The notes under the pieces are model-generated. The model was not told the DNA's origin. It worked only from the letters and a program-made list of their open reading frames with translations, and ran no database searches. A stretch of 64,000 bases of DNA from Photobacterium profundum SS9 (GTDB taxonomy: Bacteria > Pseudomonadota > Gammaproteobacteria > Enterobacterales > Vibrionaceae), in contig NC_006371.1 in NCBI RefSeq assembly GCF_000196255.1, positions 386,332 through 450,331 of the forward strand. Reading direction: 5' to 3'. Positions 34,952-45,332 of this stretch are shown in pieces. The stretch's first letter is position 1. Each line of letters opens with the position of its first letter. The position numbers and the translations under genes are program-made.

Positions 34952-36246
34952 GCTGCAAGTGCTCTTGATATTTGTTTGATTGTTTCATCATCCAGTTTTC
35001 CTACTGATTTCAATAGCGAAACACGATGCTGCCAGTATTGATAAAGCAATGACTGTAGGCTGTTTTTACTGCTGAATAGGTTGTTATGCGCCGTTATAAT
35101 ATCGGTTGCATCCACTAAACCTGCGTCATAAACGGTTTGCTTACTCTTTAAGGCTCTTTCACGTGATGCGACTTGCTGTTGGGCTATTTCGACGCGTTGC
35201 CAGTCGAGCTGTATCTGGTTAAAGCGACTCTGGATGGTTTGCTTTATATTGATTTCTACAATGCGTATATCTTGTTTTGCTTGGTTCAGCGTTAAGCTTG
35301 AACGATCGACACTTGCACGTGTTGAACCATTTAAATCAATAGGAATATTTAATGTAATGCCTGCACTTAAATCATCACTATTACGGCGGTCGTTATCACT
35401 GTAATTAATAGAACCTGCAACGGTTGGGTAGTACCCGGATTTTGCTTGGTCATATTGGAATTGGTTAGCTTTCAATGTTTGCAGGGCAGCCAGTAACTCA
35501 GGGCTGTTATCGCGTGCAAGTGCTAACCATTCATTCTCGCTATTCACTTGCATTACGGGTTGTTTTAGCGAAGTTGTACTGATTTCATTAATCGAGTCGG
35601 GTACTTGATTGATTAAAGCGGTTAACGTGGCTTGTAATGTATCGATATCAGAGCGGGTTTGTAGAATCAACGCTTGTTCATCAACATGATTCGCTCGCAT
35701 ATCTTCCACTTCGGTAATCATGATACTGCCGGCAGCATAGCGTTGTTCAGTGATAGTGAGCATTTTTTGCCCTTCATCAAGTTTCTGCTGCGCTAAGCGT
35801 AAATCCCCATTCGCTTTCGCTAAATTGAGGTAAGCGGTGATCAACTTTTCGGCAAGGTCGTTGTGAGCTTGGCGTTCTTGTAGTTGTGAAGACACATAAA
35901 AAGCTTCTGAGGCATTTAAGCCTGACCACTTAGCACTGTCCCAAATGGTTTGGCTTAAACCCACCGAATAACTATTGGTGTTCTTGCCGTCATCATTCCA
36001 ACTTGAAGTCGCACTCGCGTTCAGGCCTGGCAGTAAATCACTGCGGCTTGAACGAATATTTGTTTCACTTATTTGAGTATCAATTTGTGCTTTTTGATAA
36101 CTAGGATCGAAGGCTTTAGAAGCTTCCCATGCTTGTTCAATCGTAATGGCGTACGTGGGGGTTGCCATACTGATAAGAAATGCACACCCTATAATTCGGC
36201 AAGACTTTTGCGGGAATATGAATACGTTCTGTATCAGCTTAGGCAT
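34948..36246 (-). CDS. TolC-family outer-membrane efflux protein
   Basis: The 432-residue precursor has a signal peptide (cleavage near PTYA, residue 33). It shows two internally similar OEP halves of long helices and strands typical of TolC (TYAITIEQAWEASKAFDPSY, and VYDAGLVDATDIITAHNNLF near the end). It would form the outer-membrane channel for the efflux system encoded around it. The ATG lies inside the 3' end of the adaptor gene, an 8-bp overlap. Confidence 0.9.
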   Translation of the reverse strand: MPKLIQNVFIFPQKSCRIIGCAFLISMATPTYAITIEQAWEASKAFDPSYQKAQIDTQISETNIRSSRSDLLPGLNASATSSWNDDGKNTNSYSVGLSQTIWDSAKWSGLNASEAFYVSSQLQERQAHNDLAEKLITAYLNLAKANGDLRLAQQKLDEGQKMLTITEQRYAAGSIMITEVEDMRANHVDEQALILQTRSDIDTLQATLTALINQVPDSINEISTTSLKQPVMQVNSENEWLALARDNSPELLAALQTLKANQFQYDQAKSGYYPTVAGSINYSDNDRRNSDDLSAGITLNIPIDLNGSTRASVDRSSLTLNQAKQDIRIVEINIKQTIQSRFNQIQLDWQRVEIAQQQVASRERALKSKQTVYDAGLVDATDIITAHNNLFSSKNSLQSLLYQYWQHRVSLLKSVGKLDDETIKQISRALAA

Positions 36247-37378
36247 TCGGTGCAGCTCCCATCATGCTGAAATCAACAATTTCCTCGCCCTGTTCTAAAC
36301 CGGAAAGTACTTCAACATTGATACCATCAGACAAGCCTAATTTCACTGGTGCGGTATGGAAGCCTTGTTCTGATTGATCAGGGATCAATACTTCAGGGTT
36401 ATTGCCTGTAAATTGCAAAGCGCGTTCTGGAATTGTCGTGATTTTGTCCGCTTTTTTGAGGGTGATTTGCGCGGTTGCAGAAAAGCCCGAACGGATAGTG
36501 AGACCTTCTGGAAACCGAATTTTATTTACTTCAACTTGAAAACCATTATCAAAGCTGCGCTGTGCTGTTGTGGCTTCTTGCGCTGAGTTAAGCTTTTCAG
36601 ATTGCACTGCCACTTTGCTTAATATACCGGTAATTTCTATTTCTGGGTAAGGCGCTAATGTCATGGTAACGGGCATGCCAACATGCAATTGCGCTGCGTC
36701 ATGTTCACTCACACTGCCTTTAAATATCATGTCGTTCATATTGGCTAACGACATCATCTGCGTTGCAGATTGGCTTGATTCCGTTGAAATAATGGGTTCG
36801 CCAACTTCAACATTTAAGCTCAATACTGTACCTGTAATCGGTGCAACAATGGTTGAGGTCAGTTTTGATTCTCCCACCGATGATTCACCACTGCGGATCA
36901 GATCTAAATTCTGTTGCTTTTGCTGTAGGTTGGCATTGTTTTGGCGCACATCAGCTTTGGCTTGAATATAGTCACCGTAGTTTTTAGGAATTACTTGGTT
37001 TTTGACTAGACGTTCAAGGTTAGCGAGTTTTTGTTTAGATGATTCTAATTGCGCCTGACTCGACATTAATTCTGTAATGGCTTGTGTTAATCGTTGTGGT
37101 GTTGGGTTTGGACGTATTTTAATTAGCGGTGTGCCAGTTTTTACTTCTTCACCCACATGATGAAAAATCTCGCCAACAATACCTTCAATCTGAGATTTAA
37201 TTTGAACGGAATGTGCTGGCACAATTTGCCCAACTGCGATTGCTTGTTTTTCGATTGTACCAATTTCAGCAGTAATCAGAGGCAGTGATAGTGTATTGCC
37301 ATCTTTGGTGCTGAAGTAATAGCCAGCACCTACCGTGATCGCTGTTGTAATAGCAGCCGCAATCCAGCGTTTTTTCAT
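36239..37378 (-). CDS. HlyD/MacA-type periplasmic adaptor
   Basis: The 379-residue membrane-fusion protein has an N-terminal anchor (AAAITTAITVGAGYYF) and split biotinyl-lipoyl halves (VQIKSQIEGIVGEIFHHVGE and STIVAPITGTVLSLNVEVGE). A helical hairpin lies between them at ~90-165, with beta-barrel and membrane-proximal domains following. It is the first gene of the five-gene efflux operon, linking the MacB-like permeases to the TolC-like channel. About 240 bp separate it from the afuC 3' end. Confidence 0.9.
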   Translation of the reverse strand: MKKRWIAAAITTAITVGAGYYFSTKDGNTLSLPLITAEIGTIEKQAIAVGQIVPAHSVQIKSQIEGIVGEIFHHVGEEVKTGTPLIKIRPNPTPQRLTQAITELMSSQAQLESSKQKLANLERLVKNQVIPKNYGDYIQAKADVRQNNANLQQKQQNLDLIRSGESSVGESKLTSTIVAPITGTVLSLNVEVGEPIISTESSQSATQMMSLANMNDMIFKGSVSEHDAAQLHVGMPVTMTLAPYPEIEITGILSKVAVQSEKLNSAQEATTAQRSFDNGFQVEVNKIRFPEGLTIRSGFSATAQITLKKADKITTIPERALQFTGNNPEVLIPDQSEQGFHTAPVKLGLSDGINVEVLSGLEQGEEIVDFSMMGAAPNA

Positions 37379-37560
37379 ATAATTATCCGTTTAAAGGTGA
37401 GTATTCGTATGGTTATTGGGATATCAGACTTTAGTGTCTGATTAAAGTTCATATCAATAATACGTTGTACAATAATAGATGTCATGTATGAATGTGAAAA
37501 AAGTGATGTAATAGCTTTATTGCTAAGTAAATACTTGTCGCGATTGGATATAAGATGAAT

Positions 37561-37581
37561 TACGCCCCAGATAGGGGCGTA
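37561..37581 (-). terminator. Hairpin after afuC
   Basis: TACGCCCC and GGGGCGTA form an 8-bp GC-rich stem with a 5-base loop, 35 bp after the afuC stop. The T-tract is poor, so it could be a factor-dependent end or a barrier to RNA decay. Confidence 0.5.
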
Positions 37582-37615
37582 GAATAATGTTGTCTTTTAT
37601 CGTGTTAAAGAAAGC

Positions 37616-38671
37616 TTACGCATCAAAAGGCAATAAGAAGATCCCTGTAGGGTTAATCGTTAAATAAGCATGGTCAGATAAATTGGCATCAAATTGTGAC
37701 GAGTTTAGTTGCAGCAATAATTCTTGATCATGCCATGTTACGGCAACTTCGTACATTGAACCCATGTACACCACATTATTAACGATGCATTGTTGGCTAG
37801 GCTCACCCTCGCTGGTTAATAAAATAGCTTCAGGCCTTACCCCTATTTGATAATCACCCTCAGCTTTGCCTTGAACAACTTCTGGGTCGGCTGGAATGCA
37901 GTAACCGTTGATGTTTAATTGTCCATCGTCATAACGGCCCGTAAAAATGTTCGCATCACCCATGAAGTTCGCCATGAACATTGATGAGGGTGTTTTATAT
38001 AAATCATCCGGAGAGCCTTGCTGCATGATCTCGCCGTCTTTCATCACGATAACGGTATCAGATACAGCGAAAGCTTCTGTTTGATCATGCGTTACGTATA
38101 AAGAGGTGATATTGAAACGCTGCTGAAGATCGCGGATTGTCTCGCGCATACTTCGGCGTAAATTTGCGTCAAGGTTACTTAATGGTTCATCAAATAGCAG
38201 TACTTTAGGTTTTAAAACCAAAGCGCGCGCCAGTGCAATACGCTGTTGTTGACCACCAGAAATTTGGTCGACAAATCGATCGCCCATACCTGATAGATCG
38301 ACTAGCTTTAACGCATCATCAACGCGTTGTTTAATTTCTGCGGCTGGTAATTTCAGCATTTTTAAGCCGTAGCCCACATTGTCATATAATGATAAATGAG
38401 GAAATAAGGCATAAGACTGGAATACCATACAAATATCGCGTTGCTGGATTGAGGTATTTGTTACGTCTTCGCCATCAATGAATATTTGTCCGCTGGTGGG
38501 TTTCTCTAATCCCGCAACTAAGCGTAAAACCGTGGTTTTGCCACAACCAGATGGACCAAGTAGCGTGACTAAGCTGCCTTTTTTAATCTCAAGATCAAGG
38601 TTGTTAATAACAGTATTGTCACCAAAGCGCTTGCAGACATTTTTTAGAACTACAAAGTTGTCGTTTTCCAT
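37616..38671 (-). CDS. afuC: Hexose-phosphate ABC transporter ATPase (AfuC/FbpC-like)
   Basis: The 351-residue ATPase has Walker [10 protein letters not shown] near residue 40, signature SGGQQQR, Walker [13 protein letters not shown] and a C-terminal TOBE domain ([10 protein letters not shown]). I chose ATG 38671 ([12 protein letters not shown]) with GGAG upstream rather than the TTG 15 bases earlier. Such proteins are often labelled ferric-iron transport ATPases. The binding protein encoded upstream indicates sugar phosphates instead. It starts 18 bp after afuB. Confidence 0.88.
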   Translation of the reverse strand: MENDNFVVLKNVCKRFGDNTVINNLDLEIKKGSLVTLLGPSGCGKTTVLRLVAGLEKPTSGQIFIDGEDVTNTSIQQRDICMVFQSYALFPHLSLYDNVGYGLKMLKLPAAEIKQRVDDALKLVDLSGMGDRFVDQISGGQQQRIALARALVLKPKVLLFDEPLSNLDANLRRSMRETIRDLQQRFNITSLYVTHDQTEAFAVSDTVIVMKDGEIMQQGSPDDLYKTPSSMFMANFMGDANIFTGRYDDGQLNINGYCIPADPEVVQGKAEGDYQIGVRPEAILLTSEGEPSQQCIVNNVVYMGSMYEVAVTWHDQELLLQLNSSQFDANLSDHAYLTINPTGIFLLPFDA

Positions 38672-38689
38672 AATTATTATCTCCAATCG

Positions 38690-40786
38690 TTAGTCTTGGT
38701 TGTTGGCTTTTGAACGGGATACGCGGGCTTCACCCACAAGGGCATCAAAAATCAATATGATGGCAAGCATGACGAAAATCAGTACTGAACCATAAGCGAT
38801 GGCAATGCCGTATTCGCCATCTTCAACGCGGTTTAAGATATACGATGTTGCAACGCGGGTTTCTGGCGTTACCAAGAAAATAATGGCACTTACCGTGGTC
38901 ATTGCGCGCACAAAGCTGTAGATCAATGTTGATAAAATAGCCGGGCGCAATAGTGGAATTAAAATATGGGTAATCGTTTTAAATGAGTTAGCACGTAAGC
39001 TCAGCGATGCTTCATCAAGTGATTTATCTAATTGCCCCAGACCAGCAATACCCGCACGAATTCCTACCGGAATGTTACGCATCACCATCGAAATTATGAC
39101 GATGACAGCGGTCCCCGTTAAATAAACCGGCGCATCATTAAACGCTAGGATGTAAGAAACACCAGCTACGGTTCCTGGTACGGCGAAACAAAGCATGGTG
39201 GCGAACTCAATCACTTTTTTGCCATGGAATTGCTGTCGCACTACGATGTAAGCAATTAATAAGCCGAATAATGCAGTCAATGGGGCTGCAACACCTGCAT
39301 AGGTCATGGTGGTAAGCAATGACGGCCATGCCCCTTCGCTAAATCCCATACCAAACAGGTTGATGTAGTTGTCTAGCGTTAAGCTGTAATCAACTCCCCA
39401 GTTAACGGTGAAACTACCAAAGACAATGCTGCCGTACAGTAAGATATTGAATGCCATCCAAAAGTACAGTAGACCAGAGACTCCGTATTTGATCCCCGCC
39501 GGCAAGGGCTGTACATCACCACGGTAAGATTTCCCAGAAATGGTTACGTAAGAACGTTTGCCAATCCAGATATACTGGATAACGAAAATAGCGAGAGAAA
39601 AGAGTAATAATACCGCACCCAAAGTACTGGCAGATGCATAATCAAGCTGCGCGCCAGCGATATAAAAATATATCTGAGTGGCTAATACATCAAAGCTTCC
39701 TCCTAGTACTAGCGGGTTACTGAAATCAGCTAGCGATTGCACAAAAATAATTAGAAATGAGTTAGCCAGCGCAGGTTTGAGTAATGGCATAACAATTTGA
39801 AAGAATGTTTGATAACGGTTTGCACGAAGCGTGTAAGAGGCCTCTTCTAAGGACGGAGACAGCGATTTCATTGCACCATCAAGGATCATGAAAGACATTG
39901 GTGAAAATGCCAAAACTTGTGCCATCCAAATCCCAGTGAAGCCATATAACCAGTTGGTGTGCTGTAAGCCAAACCAATCAACCATGAGCTCAGTAATATA
40001 CCCTGAGCGTCCTAACATTAAAGTAACACCAAGGCCGACAACAAAGGGTGGCGTAACAATGGGTAATATTGAGAAAATACGTGCGATAAAGGCAGAACGC
40101 TTAGCGATTCTAGTAGTATAAATGGCGAATACAAGACCAAAAATAGTCGCGACAACGCCTACTGAGGTACCCAGCATGATGGAATTTAAAATGATCTGAA
40201 TAATTTGTGAGCGACCTAAAATCTCAACAAATTGCCACATCACGAAGTTACCCATGTCATCTTGAAACATAGGTACAAAGATGGCGATACTTGGATATAT
40301 AATAAAGATACTGATTAGTGAAACAATGCTAACCAATGCACCTATAACAAAAATATCACCGCCGAGATATTCCAGTCGAGCTAAAGCCAGTGTTATTACA
40401 CAACCTAGGCTAATGAATAAGACGATAGTGGCATAGCCTAAGCCTTGTTCGGTGTACCAAGATGACAACAACGTAAATAACACACAGAAACCAGCATAGC
40501 TGATATCAAATTGGTGACGCTTTTTTGCGTATTTGTCTTGTGCCTGAAAAGGGCGGTTCAACAGTACTAAAGGCATGGTAAACCATAGCCATGAAATGTT
40601 CATTCCACTCCAACCCATCGCCTCTTTAAATTCTTGAGACGTCGATTCGAATACACCGTAATCGAGGGAAAAAGAGGGCAATAACACAAAGGCTCCGATC
40701 AAAGCGATGATCCAATAAAAAATGGGATCGCGTTGTTCTGAACTTTGAAGCTGCCTTAAGTCTGATTCAGCTGCTAAGTTATTCAT
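38690..40786 (-). CDS. afuB: Hexose-phosphate ABC transporter permease (AfuB-like, fused double permease)
   Basis: The 698-residue membrane protein carries two complete binding-protein-dependent permease domains. Each has its own EAA loop: SLEEASYTLRANRYQTFFQI near residue 317 and SLDEASLSLRANSFKTITHI near 595. About 14 hydrophobic helices are expected, with extra helices at the N-terminus (FYWIIALIGAFVLLPSF). This fused form is typical of FbpB/AfuB proteins. It is separated from afuA by a 300-bp gap with a hairpin and a repeat. Confidence 0.88.
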   Translation of the reverse strand: MNNLAAESDLRQLQSSEQRDPIFYWIIALIGAFVLLPSFSLDYGVFESTSQEFKEAMGWSGMNISWLWFTMPLVLLNRPFQAQDKYAKKRHQFDISYAGFCVLFTLLSSWYTEQGLGYATIVLFISLGCVITLALARLEYLGGDIFVIGALVSIVSLISIFIIYPSIAIFVPMFQDDMGNFVMWQFVEILGRSQIIQIILNSIMLGTSVGVVATIFGLVFAIYTTRIAKRSAFIARIFSILPIVTPPFVVGLGVTLMLGRSGYITELMVDWFGLQHTNWLYGFTGIWMAQVLAFSPMSFMILDGAMKSLSPSLEEASYTLRANRYQTFFQIVMPLLKPALANSFLIIFVQSLADFSNPLVLGGSFDVLATQIYFYIAGAQLDYASASTLGAVLLLFSLAIFVIQYIWIGKRSYVTISGKSYRGDVQPLPAGIKYGVSGLLYFWMAFNILLYGSIVFGSFTVNWGVDYSLTLDNYINLFGMGFSEGAWPSLLTTMTYAGVAAPLTALFGLLIAYIVVRQQFHGKKVIEFATMLCFAVPGTVAGVSYILAFNDAPVYLTGTAVIVIISMVMRNIPVGIRAGIAGLGQLDKSLDEASLSLRANSFKTITHILIPLLRPAILSTLIYSFVRAMTTVSAIIFLVTPETRVATSYILNRVEDGEYGIAIAYGSVLIFVMLAIILIFDALVGEARVSRSKANNQD

Positions 40787-40887
40787 TGTTAATTACCAAA
40801 ATCGAGTTGTTTAATTAATGTGTTCATTAACATTGAGGTGTAAAAAGCCCCAAGAAAAATCTCGTTATATTGAATATCGGAAAAAGT

Positions 40888-40908
40888 GAGCAGCACTTAG
40901 CACTGCTC
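40888..40908 (-). terminator. Hairpin between afuA and afuB
   Basis: GAGCAG-TGCTAAGTG-CTGCTC followed by CTTTTTC on the minus strand forms a terminator-like stem-loop just before afuB. As in many binding-protein operons it could let some transcripts through, giving more AfuA than AfuB/AfuC. Confidence 0.65.
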
Positions 40909-40915
40909 AAATGTT

Positions 40916-41077
40916 ATACCAATCTAGGCAAGTATCTGTTCATTCTTGCTGGCTAAAATTGCTTATAACTACGTTAGAAATTTTATAATTAGAACCACTA
41001 GTTATTTCAATTTCTGTCTTGTTATTATCAATTTTCCCTGCGCAATTATCTGACCATTTACTTATCCAGAATGGTAT
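40916..41077. repeat. Second inverted-repeat family (ATACCAATCTAGG), long copy
   Basis: The left end ATACCAATCTAGGCAAGTA and the right end ACTTATCCAGAATGGTAT are imperfect inverted repeats around ~125 bp of AT-rich non-coding DNA. A shorter copy with the same ends is at 60646-60696. It sits between afuA and afuB. A run of seven G follows immediately (41081-41087), next to the afuA stop. Confidence 0.65.
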
Positions 41078-41087
41078 TACGGGGGGG

Positions 41088-42122
41088 TTATTCGCCCATT
41101 TTAACGATGTTTACCCACTTGTTGATCAGGCGTTTACGTTCGCTAGATGAACCATAGGTTTCCATGTCGTAGTCAATAAGAGACAAAGCTTTTAGATCGA
41201 GCGCATTGGGTGATTGAGTCGCTTGAGTATTGGTCAAAATTTGGAATGACTTACCTTTTTGCCATGCTAGTTGCTGGCCATCTTTAGACAGTGCCCAGTC
41301 AACAAACAACTTAGCGTTATCAATATTACGAGCACCTTTAAGTATACTGATCCCGCCAATTTCGTAACCAGTGCCTTCACAAGGAGAGATAAGTTCTAAT
41401 GGTGCCCCTTTTGATTGCTCTAATGAGTAATCGTGTAAGAAACCGATACCAATTGCGATTTCACCTCGCGCAGCGTTGCGAGATGGAGTAACGCCAGATT
41501 TAGTATACTGAGATATATTTTTATCGAGATCTTTAAAGTATTTAAATGCCTTATCTTCATCCCATAATTGAATGAAGGTTGCCAGTGCTGTGTAGGCAGT
41601 ACCTGAGCTTTGTGGATCGGCGATTTGGATTTCATCTATGTATTCTGGCTTGGTTAAATCACTCCAGCAAAGTGGCACATCTAAGCCTTTTTCTTCTAAG
41701 CGTTTAGTGTTTACGCCAAAGCCTAAAATCCCCATGTAAACGGCAGATGAGTAATTGCCTTTACGTTTGGCCGGATCTTTAAAGTTATCCATGATGAATT
41801 CAAGTTGTGGTGATTTATAGGCCTGCAGTAAGTCCATTTCACCCGCTTGAGACTGTGGATCCAAAGTGCCGCCGTACCATACATCGGCACGAGGGTTTTT
41901 CTTTTCTGCTTCAATTTTCGCTAATGTACTGCCTGAACCATTGCGAATAAAAGATGTTTTCACGTCGTATTTTTCAGAAAATGCCTTGGTTTCAGCTTCA
42001 CACATGGCATTAGTAGCGCTGCAATATACAACTAACCGACCTTCTGCCATTGCGTTTGGTACGGCAAATGCTGAGCCAATGATACAGGCTGCTAACAGAC
42101 TATATTGGGTTCTAGCTTTCAT
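41088..42122 (-). CDS. afuA: Periplasmic hexose-phosphate-binding protein (AfuA-like)
   Basis: The 344-residue precursor starts at ATG 42122 (GAGGAC upstream) with a signal peptide cleaved after AMA. The longer frame to 42209 lacks support. It is a periplasmic-binding-protein fold often annotated as iron(III)-binding. The residues I recall as binding the sugar phosphate in Actinobacillus AfuA (His205, Asp206, Glu229 of the mature protein) are all present with a constant offset of 25: His230, Asp231 (FLHDY) and Glu254 (GTGYEIGG). The classic ferric-binding tyrosine pair is not evident. Location next to uhpABC supports hexose-phosphate uptake. Confidence 0.88.
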   Translation of the reverse strand: MKARTQYSLLAACIIGSAFAVPNAMAEGRLVVYCSATNAMCEAETKAFSEKYDVKTSFIRNGSGSTLAKIEAEKKNPRADVWYGGTLDPQSQAGEMDLLQAYKSPQLEFIMDNFKDPAKRKGNYSSAVYMGILGFGVNTKRLEEKGLDVPLCWSDLTKPEYIDEIQIADPQSSGTAYTALATFIQLWDEDKAFKYFKDLDKNISQYTKSGVTPSRNAARGEIAIGIGFLHDYSLEQSKGAPLELISPCEGTGYEIGGISILKGARNIDNAKLFVDWALSKDGQQLAWQKGKSFQILTNTQATQSPNALDLKALSLIDYDMETYGSSSERKRLINKWVNIVKMGE

Positions 42123-42290
42123 TATTATGTCCTCTGTTTTTATTATAAATGCAGTGTCATAGAGCGATGGTAGGTGACACTGTGTTCTTATCGCATCTTT
42201 ATCATCCAACAGCGTATGGGCTATTGGGTAACGTTATTCAGAAGCTAGATAGCGCCAGTTTAGTTTGCACACGTAAGGCGGTTGATCATA

Positions 42291-43616
42291 CTAGGTAGCA
42301 GTAATTGAAGGTTGCTGAGCCTTAACAAATGGCAATATCAGCAGGCCAATAGAGGCGGCCGAAAATGTAATAATGCTGAAGAAACCATCCCAGCTAAATT
42401 GCTCGATAACCAATGATATTGGGTAGCTTGCCAGCGCGGCCCCTAAATATCCAAACAAGCCGACAAATCCAGTCGCTGTTCCAGCAACACCTTTGTGTGA
42501 GCATTCGGCTGCAGCCATTCCGATCATCATTTGTGGGCCAAAAATAAAGAATCCAATGGAGAAAAAACAACAGGCCAAGACTGAAAAGTTATTCATAGGT
42601 GTAAGCCATAATGCGGCCACTGAAATGAAAATACCCAATGCGAAAATTAAGTTCATGGGGGCACGATTACCATGAAAGAATCGATCTGAACCCCAGCCGC
42701 CAAACAATGAACCTAGAAATCCTCCGACTTCGAACATTGAAACGGCGGCATTGGCTGAAAATAAATCAAAACCATGACGTTCAATTAAGTAGAGATTTCC
42801 CCAATCATTAATTGCAATGCGCACCACATATACTAAAAAGTACGAGCTACACAACAACCAGATATATTTATTGCCAATGACATAGGTTTTCAATATTTGG
42901 CGAAAAGATAGCCCTCGGCCTTCTTGTTCTTGTAATAACTCTAATTCATCGTTTCGCCATTGCCCTACGGTTGGTAACCCCATGGTTGTAGGCTTATCTC
43001 GCATGCGAAAACACAGCACAATACCCACTAAAATTGCCAGAATGCCGGGAATAATAAAGCCATATCGCCAACCCAAAGTCATGGCGGTAAAACCAATACC
43101 CAGCGGAACTAAAGCTCCCCCTAAATTGTGGCAAGTATTCCAGATTGACCACCAAAAGCCACGCTCTGTACGGGAATACCATGTTGTGAGCAATTTAGCG
43201 CAGGGGGGCCAACCCCAGCCTTGGAAAAAGGCATTCAATGTCCACAAAATGGCGAACATCGCCAGAGATGAACTTAAACCAAATGCAATATTGATGATTC
43301 CGGTAGCGATCAAACCTAATCCCATGAAATAGCTGGGTTTAGACTGGTCGCTGACCATACCAGAAACAAATTTTGATACGCCATACGTGATATAGAATAG
43401 GGTGCCGAGAAACCCGATGTCTGAATGCTCTAAGCCAAGGTCAGCTAACATAGCTGGCATGGCAAAGTTGAGACTTTTTCGGGTAAAATAAAACATGCCG
43501 TAACCGATATACATTGAAAACATTAAATGCAATCGCCAGTATTTGTACGTGGCGTCGATTTGTTGTTTATCGGTTATTATTTTTGTAGGTTGCTCTGATG
43601 TTAGGAAACCTATCAT
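42291..43616 (-). CDS. uhpC: UhpC-like MFS hexose-phosphate sensor
   Basis: The 441-residue, 12-helix protein belongs to the organophosphate:phosphate antiporter family (MFSMYIGYGMFYFTRKSLNFA, VSKFVSGMVSDQSKPSYFMG, GWGWPPCAKLLTTWYSRTERG). Position directly after uhpB and the Vibrio gene order suggest the sensor UhpC rather than the transporter UhpT. In E. coli UhpC detects external glucose 6-phosphate and activates UhpB. A transporter role cannot be excluded by sequence alone. Confidence 0.85.
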   Translation of the reverse strand: MIGFLTSEQPTKIITDKQQIDATYKYWRLHLMFSMYIGYGMFYFTRKSLNFAMPAMLADLGLEHSDIGFLGTLFYITYGVSKFVSGMVSDQSKPSYFMGLGLIATGIINIAFGLSSSLAMFAILWTLNAFFQGWGWPPCAKLLTTWYSRTERGFWWSIWNTCHNLGGALVPLGIGFTAMTLGWRYGFIIPGILAILVGIVLCFRMRDKPTTMGLPTVGQWRNDELELLQEQEGRGLSFRQILKTYVIGNKYIWLLCSSYFLVYVVRIAINDWGNLYLIERHGFDLFSANAAVSMFEVGGFLGSLFGGWGSDRFFHGNRAPMNLIFALGIFISVAALWLTPMNNFSVLACCFFSIGFFIFGPQMMIGMAAAECSHKGVAGTATGFVGLFGYLGAALASYPISLVIEQFSWDGFFSIITFSAASIGLLILPFVKAQQPSITAT

Positions 43617-43715
43617 GGCGGCGCTATCTCCCTATTGCTGAATGAATAGTACGGAAAGAATTACGATAAAGAATGAGACAGGTTTGTAAATGACTAGGAA
43701 AAATTCCTAGATTAT

Positions 43716-45329
43716 TTAACTTGAGGTGATTTTTGTGGGCAAGTTAACAATAATTCGGGTGCCTTTCTTGGTGTCGAATGTATTGTTAGCTTGATTAGCG
43801 TGGCTTTTATTTTGTCCGATGTAGAGGTCACCGCCAAGAGCACTAACCCGTTCTTCTATTCCTTTTAAACCTAGCCCTTTGCTACGCCAATTCGTTGGTA
43901 AGCCGCAGCCATTATCTCGTAATTCAAGGCTGAAAATGCTGCCGGGTACTAAGCTCAGCTGTACCTCTGTGGCGTGTGAGTGCTTGGTGACGTTATTTAA
44001 TAGCTCTTGCACAATGCGATACAGCGTGACTGCCGTAATGTCATCGAGCTTGTTGGTGGCAATACCAATATTGATTTTAAAATCGATCTGACGCTCAGCA
44101 AATTTCATTTCGTGCGCAAGCTGGCGTAATGCGCTTTCTAGTCCTAGCTCATCAAGAATATGGGGGCGTAATTGGGTTAACAGCTGTTTGGTTGTACTGT
44201 GTATGCGCATGGCTAACGTGTTGATTGTTTCTGCGGTATTTTTTGTGGTCAGTTCTTGGGTTGTTCGGTCGACGAGCCTGGCTTGGATCTGAATGGCCGT
44301 AATATTCTGACCAATTTCGTCGTGTAGTTCCCGTGCTACTGATTTTCTAATGTTTTCTTCAACTTGGACTAATTGGCAAGCGAGATATTGTTTGCTTGCA
44401 AGTTCATCAGCCAGATCTTTGTTCGCTTGTTGTAATTTTTGGGCTAGCAGGTATTGGCGGCTTATCGCTATCCCCAATCCAAGCCCGACTAAAGCTTGCG
44501 TTGTGATAAAAATTTGTAATTCTTGGTCTGTAGTAAATGAGCCTGAAACTTGGCGAGCAGTCGTGAGCAAGATGCTGTTCATTACAGTGGCAAGAACGCC
44601 ACCTTGCCAGCCATAGTGATAAGCCATAAAAATATTGGGTAGCAGAATGATCAATAACCCGAGAGGTTTCATTTGATCTAATAGTGTGAGTTCAGCAACG
44701 AGCCCAATACAGAAAAAAGCAATACTCCAGAGTAACGCCGAAGGGCGAAGGGTGATTTCTTTATGCACTAATGTTGGGCTTAATGGTACCCATATTTTAT
44801 GATGGAGATAATCATAAAGTAGATACAAGAAAGGAGTCAGCAATACACCGCCAGTAATGGAGGCAATCGTACACGAAAAGGCATATTGAAGTGATAAATC
44901 TAATGGCTTCATTAATAATAGGATCATGATGCCCATGATTACGCCATGTACTAAGACCAATGACACCAAGGCGAGTAATTTCTGCCAATAGGTTGTTAGT
45001 TTTCGCCAATTATGGGAAAAAGGAATCGCGAGAAAATAGCTGAAGAATGGACACAATAATAATAATATGTCCTGAGGTTGGTGGTTGATGATAGACAGTA
45101 GCCATGCTGAAATAAGGCATTCACTAATGACAAACAATCGCCAATAACGGCGAGCGGTTAAGACAAATACCGCGAGTCTTAATCCGCAGGGAAGAAATAA
45201 CCCTGCAAGTAGCAAATCAGCGGAGAGGTAGCTGCTGATACTCCACAAGCAAAACCAACTGATGCTATAGATAATAAAGCTAAAGGAATACGAGAAATAA
45301 CGATTACTGAGGTGCTCTGCTTGGTTCAT
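43716..45329 (-). CDS. uhpB: UhpB-like sensor histidine kinase with MASE1 domain
   Basis: The 537-residue kinase has about eight membrane helices in an N-terminal MASE1-type domain (~10-290). A HisKA_3 dimerisation domain follows, with the phosphorylated His in VARELHDEIGQNITAIQIQA near residue 332. The ATPase has an N-box ELLNNVTKHSHA and a G-box DNGCGLP...GLGLKGIEERV. This is the NarX/UhpB class. It starts 3 bp after uhpA and would phosphorylate UhpA in response to UhpC. Confidence 0.9.
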   Translation of the reverse strand: MNQAEHLSNRYFSYSFSFIIYSISWFCLWSISSYLSADLLLAGLFLPCGLRLAVFVLTARRYWRLFVISECLISAWLLSIINHQPQDILLLLCPFFSYFLAIPFSHNWRKLTTYWQKLLALVSLVLVHGVIMGIMILLLMKPLDLSLQYAFSCTIASITGGVLLTPFLYLLYDYLHHKIWVPLSPTLVHKEITLRPSALLWSIAFFCIGLVAELTLLDQMKPLGLLIILLPNIFMAYHYGWQGGVLATVMNSILLTTARQVSGSFTTDQELQIFITTQALVGLGLGIAISRQYLLAQKLQQANKDLADELASKQYLACQLVQVEENIRKSVARELHDEIGQNITAIQIQARLVDRTTQELTTKNTAETINTLAMRIHSTTKQLLTQLRPHILDELGLESALRQLAHEMKFAERQIDFKINIGIATNKLDDITAVTLYRIVQELLNNVTKHSHATEVQLSLVPGSIFSLELRDNGCGLPTNWRSKGLGLKGIEERVSALGGDLYIGQNKSHANQANNTFDTKKGTRIIVNLPTKITSS

Positions 45330-45332
45330 GAT

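Noticed and set aside
37616-42122. Ferric-iron ABC transporter
   Set aside because: The general fold fits, but the sugar-phosphate-binding residues and the uhpABC context favour hexose-phosphate uptake.
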